From Thiothrix nivea DSM 5205 (GTDB lineage Bacteria; Pseudomonadota; Gammaproteobacteria; Thiotrichales; Thiotrichaceae), in NCBI RefSeq assembly GCF_000260135.1, contig NZ_JH651384.1:3642693-3706692 (forward strand): 64,000 nt of DNA, read 5' to 3'. Below, piece by piece: positions 60,404-64,000 of this stretch (its first letter is position 1; the number at the start of each line of letters is the position of its first letter). Under the pieces are notes generated by a model. The model saw only the letters and a program-made list of their open reading frames with translations, ran no database searches and was not told the DNA's origin. The translations under genes were made by a program, and so were the position numbers.

Positions 60404-61651
60404 ATGTTTACACCACTCGAATTATTCATCGGTCAGCGTTACACGCATTCACGGCGGCGTAACCGTTTCATCTCGTTCATCTCGTTCGCTTCGATGCTCG
60501 GCATCCTGTTGGGGGTCATGGTGCTGATCACCGTGCTGTCGATTATGAACGGGTTTGAAAAGGAACTCAGGGACAAGATACTGGGTGTGGTTTCGCATGT
60601 CACGGTTTCGGGGACAAATGGCCAATTGGCTGATTGGGTGGCCAAAATCGACGGATTAAAGGCGCAAAAACATGTGATTGGTGCAGCCCCCTATGTGCAA
60701 AAACAGGTGATGCTGACCAATGGTAACCTGATGCGTGGGGTAGTGCTGCAAGGCATTGACCCGGCTTTGCAGGGGCAGGTCAGCGACGTAAATTTCAAGA
60801 TGCTGGAAGGCAGCTTCGACCAGCTCAAGCCACGCGAATACGGCATTGTGTTGGGGGTGGAAGTGGCCGCTAACCTGGGGGTGATGCCCGGTGACAAGGT
60901 GACGGTGATCGTGCCGCAGGTACAGGTGACGCCTGCTGGCATCCTGCCGCGCCTGAAACGTTTCACCGTGGTCGGCATCTATCAGATTGGGCATCCGGAA
61001 TACGACGGCATGACGGGGTTCATTGAACTTAGCGATTCCGAGCGTTTGTTCCGGCTGGGTGAGGATGTTGGCGGCATTCGTTTGAAACTGGATGACATGT
61101 TCGCGGCGCAAGCCGTCGGGCATGATTTGCAGGCGCGGTTGGGCAACCAGTTTGAGGTGACGGACTGGAGTGAGGAACACGGCAACTTTTTCCGCGCCGT
61201 CAAAACCGAGCGCATTGCCATGACCCTAATCCTGTTTTTGGTGGTGTGTGTGGCGCTGTTCAACCTGGTTGCATCGCTGATGATGACGGTGAATGACAAG
61301 GAGTCGGATATTGCCATCCTGCGTACCTTTGGCATGGATGGCGGGCGTATCATGCGGATTTTCATGATCCAGGGCAGCATTATTGGTGTGTTCGGTACGC
61401 TGGTTGGAGTTGGCCTGGGGGCGTGGCTGTCGCTGAATATTGATGTGGTGATTCCGGCGATTGAGAAGACGTTTGGGTTCCAGATTTTCTCGTCTGACGT
61501 GTTCTACATCAGTCAAATTCCGTCGGATCTGCGCTGGGACAATGTGTTGTGGATTGGCATTGCGTCGCTGGTGGCGTCAGTGCTGGCGACGGTCTACCCG
61601 GCATGGCGCGCATCCAAGGTCCAGCCTGCGGAGTCACTGCGTTATGAGTAA
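60404..61651 (+). CDS. lolC: Lipoprotein-releasing ABC transporter permease LolC
   Basis: A 415-residue inner-membrane permease of the LolCDE complex, which extracts lipoproteins for LolA. TM1 follows a cytoplasmic start (LELFIGQRYTHSRRRNRFISFISFASMLGILLGVMVLITVLSIMNGFEKELR), then a large periplasmic domain (about 50-265) and three further helices (MTLILFLVVCVALFNLVASLMMTV and on). The periplasmic loop should include the hook that binds LolA. The stop overlaps the next start by eight bases. lolC versus lolE cannot be told apart by motif alone; it is assigned as the first permease. Confidence 0.93.
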   Translation: MFTPLELFIGQRYTHSRRRNRFISFISFASMLGILLGVMVLITVLSIMNGFEKELRDKILGVVSHVTVSGTNGQLADWVAKIDGLKAQKHVIGAAPYVQKQVMLTNGNLMRGVVLQGIDPALQGQVSDVNFKMLEGSFDQLKPREYGIVLGVEVAANLGVMPGDKVTVIVPQVQVTPAGILPRLKRFTVVGIYQIGHPEYDGMTGFIELSDSERLFRLGEDVGGIRLKLDDMFAAQAVGHDLQARLGNQFEVTDWSEEHGNFFRAVKTERIAMTLILFLVVCVALFNLVASLMMTVNDKESDIAILRTFGMDGGRIMRIFMIQGSIIGVFGTLVGVGLGAWLSLNIDVVIPAIEKTFGFQIFSSDVFYISQIPSDLRWDNVLWIGIASLVASVLATVYPAWRASKVQPAESLRYE

Positions 61652-62909
61652 GCTGTTCCAGCCGCTGGAGCTGTTTGTCGGCATGCGCTATACCCGTTCG
61701 CGGCGGCAGAAGCATTTCATTTCCTTCATTTCGCTGGCCTCCATGGTCGGCATTGCCATTGGCGTGCTGGTGCTGATCACGGTGCTGTCGGTGATGAACG
61801 GTTTCGAGCAGACCATGCGTGAGCGCATTATGGGGATGCTGTCGCACATTACCGTGTCCCAGACTGACCTGATGGTGCCGGACTGGCAGAAGGTGCAGAA
61901 GGATTTGCTGGATTACCCGCATGTGAAAGCGGTTTCGCCATTCATCGAAAAGGCAGCCATGCTGAGTGAAGGCGAAGAAGCGCGTGGAGCAATGTTGCAA
62001 GGCGTTTCGCCGGAACTGGAAAGCCAGGTTAGCACAGTATTCAAGCATGTTGTCGAAGGTGATATGACCAAGTTGACGCCGGGCAGTTTCAACATTGCGG
62101 TTGGCGCTACCATGGCGAAGGATCTCAAGGTCAAGGTGGGTGATGCCCTGACCCTGGTCAGCCCTAGTGAAAGTGCGCTGGAGTCTGGTGAATTGCCTGC
62201 TTTGCAACGCTTCACCATTGCCGCGATTTTCCGCGTCGACATGCAGCAGTATGACAGCAGTTTTGCCTACATCAACCTGGAAGACGCCGCCAACACCTTC
62301 GAGATGGGCAGTAATATCACTGGTTTGCGCCTGATGCTGGATGATTTGTATCTGGCTCCCAAGGTGGGTCAGGAAATCCTGGGGCGGATGGGGCAATACT
62401 GGCCGGATATGTGGGTCAATGACTGGACTAACTTGAACAAAAACCAGTTCAAGGCAATCCAGGCGCAGAAATCCGTCATGTTTATCATCCTGCTGCTGAT
62501 CGTGGCGGTGGCGGCCTTCAACCTGGTGTCTACGCTGGTAATGGTGGTGACGGACAAGGAGGGCGACATTGCCATTCTGCGTACCCTGGGGCTGTCATCC
62601 GGGCGGGTGATGAAGATTTTCATGGTGCAGGGAACCCTGATCGGGGTATTTGGCACCATCATCGGGGTGGTGCTGGGCGTGCTGCTGGCGTCCAATCTGG
62701 ATGTGATCGTGCCAGTGCTGGAACGCCTGTTCGACACCCATTTTATCAATTCCGACGTTTATTTCATTAGTGAGCTGGAATCAGAAGTTAATCCGGGTGA
62801 TGTGCTCGTGATTGTGTTCAGTTCACTGCTGATGTCGATACTGGCGACGCTTTACCCTGCCTGGCGCGCGTCCAAAGTCCAGCCTGCGGAGGCGCTGCGT
62901 TATGAGTAA
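61644..62909 (+). CDS. lolE: Lipoprotein-releasing ABC transporter permease LolE
   Basis: 421 residues, a paralog of the preceding LolC with the same layout: [60 protein letters not shown] then a periplasmic domain and three helices, closing [18 protein letters not shown] as LolC does. The start at 61644 overlaps the lolC stop (ATGAGTAA); the frame is open upstream inside lolC, which is ignored. The gene order lolC-lolE-lolD differs from lolC-lolD-lolE in E. coli. Confidence 0.9.
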   Translation: MSKLFQPLELFVGMRYTRSRRQKHFISFISLASMVGIAIGVLVLITVLSVMNGFEQTMRERIMGMLSHITVSQTDLMVPDWQKVQKDLLDYPHVKAVSPFIEKAAMLSEGEEARGAMLQGVSPELESQVSTVFKHVVEGDMTKLTPGSFNIAVGATMAKDLKVKVGDALTLVSPSESALESGELPALQRFTIAAIFRVDMQQYDSSFAYINLEDAANTFEMGSNITGLRLMLDDLYLAPKVGQEILGRMGQYWPDMWVNDWTNLNKNQFKAIQAQKSVMFIILLLIVAVAAFNLVSTLVMVVTDKEGDIAILRTLGLSSGRVMKIFMVQGTLIGVFGTIIGVVLGVLLASNLDVIVPVLERLFDTHFINSDVYFISELESEVNPGDVLVIVFSSLLMSILATLYPAWRASKVQPAEALRYE

Positions 62910-63597
62910 TCCCCAGAACAACAATGTGATCATTGCCTGCCAGCAACTGGGCAAGCGTTTCAAGGAAGGGCGGCTGGATGTAGAGGTGCTGCGCGGCGTT
63001 GACCTACAGGTACATGCAGGCGAAAAGGTCGCCATCCTCGGTAGTTCCGGCAGTGGTAAGAGTACCTTGCTGCACCTGATGGGGGGGCTGGATTTGCCCT
63101 CCACGGGGCATGTGGAGGTGCTGGGCAAGCGCATGGATCAGTTGTCGGATACCGCACGCGGCGTGCTGCGCAATGAATCCATGGGTTTCGTGTACCAGTT
63201 CCATCACCTGCTGCCGGAATTCAGTGCGCTGGAAAATGTCGCAATGCCCTTGCTGATCCGGGGCATGAAAGTGGCCGAAGCCAGCGCCCAGGCCGCCGAC
63301 ATGCTGGAAAAGGTAGGGCTGAAGGAACGTCTTGACCACAAGCCTGCGCAATTGTCCGGTGGTGAACGCCAGCGTGCCGCCATTGCCCGCGCGCTGGTCA
63401 CGCGCCCCAAAGCCGTGCTGGCGGATGAGCCAACCGGCAATCTGGACCAGGGCACCGCCGAGCACGTCTTCAACCTGATGCAGGGGTTGAATGAATCCTT
63501 GCAGACCGCTTTCGTGGTCGTGACCCACGACCTGCAACTGGCAGCGAAAATGGATACAGTTTACCGGTTGGCGGATGGTGTGCTGGGACTTGCCTAA
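62902..63597 (+). CDS. lolD: Lipoprotein-releasing ABC transporter ATPase LolD
   Basis: A 231-residue ABC ATPase that powers LolCE. Walker A is [19 protein letters not shown], the Q-loop is in [17 protein letters not shown], the signature is [15 protein letters not shown] and Walker B is [20 protein letters not shown] is typical of LolD. It overlaps the lolE stop by eight bases, in the same ATGAGTAA arrangement as lolC/lolE. Confidence 0.96.
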   Translation: MSNPQNNNVIIACQQLGKRFKEGRLDVEVLRGVDLQVHAGEKVAILGSSGSGKSTLLHLMGGLDLPSTGHVEVLGKRMDQLSDTARGVLRNESMGFVYQFHHLLPEFSALENVAMPLLIRGMKVAEASAQAADMLEKVGLKERLDHKPAQLSGGERQRAAIARALVTRPKAVLADEPTGNLDQGTAEHVFNLMQGLNESLQTAFVVVTHDLQLAAKMDTVYRLADGVLGLA

Positions 63598-63601
63598 AGG
63601 T

Positions 63602-64000
63602 TTATTCTTCAGGTTGGTCAGGGTCGTAGGGGGCTTTGGTCTGTTGCTTTGGCTGCGTTGTTTTGTGCTGGCGTGCTTGCAAACGGCGTTCGCGGCGGTT
63701 TTTCCAGTGTTGCAACACATGCATTCGCCACAGCAGGTGGATGCCATAGTAGCCTGCAATCGAGGAAATGATTGCCATCAGGAAAATGCCCAGCAGAAAG
63801 GGCTTCCAGATCAATACCAGGCCATTCATTAGCCAGTCCAGGCTGGCGTGGAAATTGAAATCGTTGGGTGGTTTTCCAACAATGGCTGCCCCCAACTCAT
63901 AGGCAAAATAAAGCATGGGCGGCATGGTGATCGGGTTGGTGATGAACACGAGCACCACTGACAAGGGCAGGTTCGCCCGGAACACAACCGCCAGCAAAGC
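63602..64000 (-). CDS. DUF2062 membrane protein, C-terminal part
   Basis: The gene starts beyond the window end; about 132 residues are visible. ANLPLSVVLVFITNPITMPPMLYFAYELGA is the DUF2062 signature with one helix, followed by a second membrane segment (FLLGIFLMAIISSIAGYYGIHLLW) and a basic, Gln-rich tail (RRERRLQARQHKTTQPKQQTK). Function unknown; commonly encoded near membrane-lipid and competence genes. Its stop lies four bases from that of the convergent lolD. Confidence 0.85.
   Translation of the reverse strand, partial: ALLAVVFRANLPLSVVLVFITNPITMPPMLYFAYELGAAIVGKPPNDFNFHASLDWLMNGLVLIWKPFLLGIFLMAIISSIAGYYGIHLLWRMHVLQHWKNRRERRLQARQHKTTQPKQQTKAPYDPDQPEE

Overview
The window looks like chromosome of a sulfur-oxidising gammaproteobacterium, most plausibly a Thiothrix-like member of the Thiotrichales. 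This is inferred from gene content and order: soxXA cytochromes, a class I PHA synthase, and the leuC-leuD-leuB-usg-fimV-truA order typical of pseudomonads and relatives, plus aceK, recA-recX-alaS and lolCED. No rRNA, CRISPR array or prophage is seen.

Layout. 1-2.7 kb: PHA/fatty-acid genes (end of an acyl-CoA synthetase, a MaoC hydratase, convergent phaC). 2.8-6.4 kb: amtB and small membrane or lipid-binding proteins. 6.5-10.7 kb: an RND efflux pair. 10.8-16.1 kb: an exported Pro/Arg-rich protein, tpx, slyD, an LpxL-type acyltransferase and hrpB. 16.2-18.7 kb: a hypothetical, a 2OG-Fe(II) oxygenase and soxXA. 19-25.6 kb: aceK, recG, a Uma2 nuclease, a lone sdhD and a repeat-bearing SGNH lipoprotein. 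25.7-32 kb: recA-recX-alaS-lysC-csrA and two tRNAs. 31.9-32.8 kb: a LysR regulator. 32.9-47.0 kb: an accessory island of three paralogous secreted SdrD-B/DUF11 proteins interleaved with two intact and one decayed copy of an AAA ATPase/PD-(D/E)XK protein and one IS. 47.1-51.5 kb: the leucine operon with an entericidin-like peptide gene inside it, then usg. 51.7-64 kb: fimV, truA, gabD, dapC, dapD, lolCED and the end of a DUF2062 gene.

Two things stand out. First, the island sits between the LysR gene and leuC, and the same operator-like palindrome (ATGGATTC-N7-GAATCCAT) is present at both edges, as if the regulator/leuC intergenic region was duplicated or split by the insertion. The three surface proteins keep near-identical ends around divergent central domains, and the ATPase copies are mosaics of identical and diverged patches. 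Second, a ~100-bp palindromic element lies in-frame inside two helicase genes (hrpB and recG), adding about 36 residues to each. Its intergenic copies abut or overlap stop codons. This resembles the Rickettsia palindromic elements in behaviour.

The gene next to leuB looks like an aspartate-semialdehyde dehydrogenase but lacks the catalytic cysteine and is best called usg.
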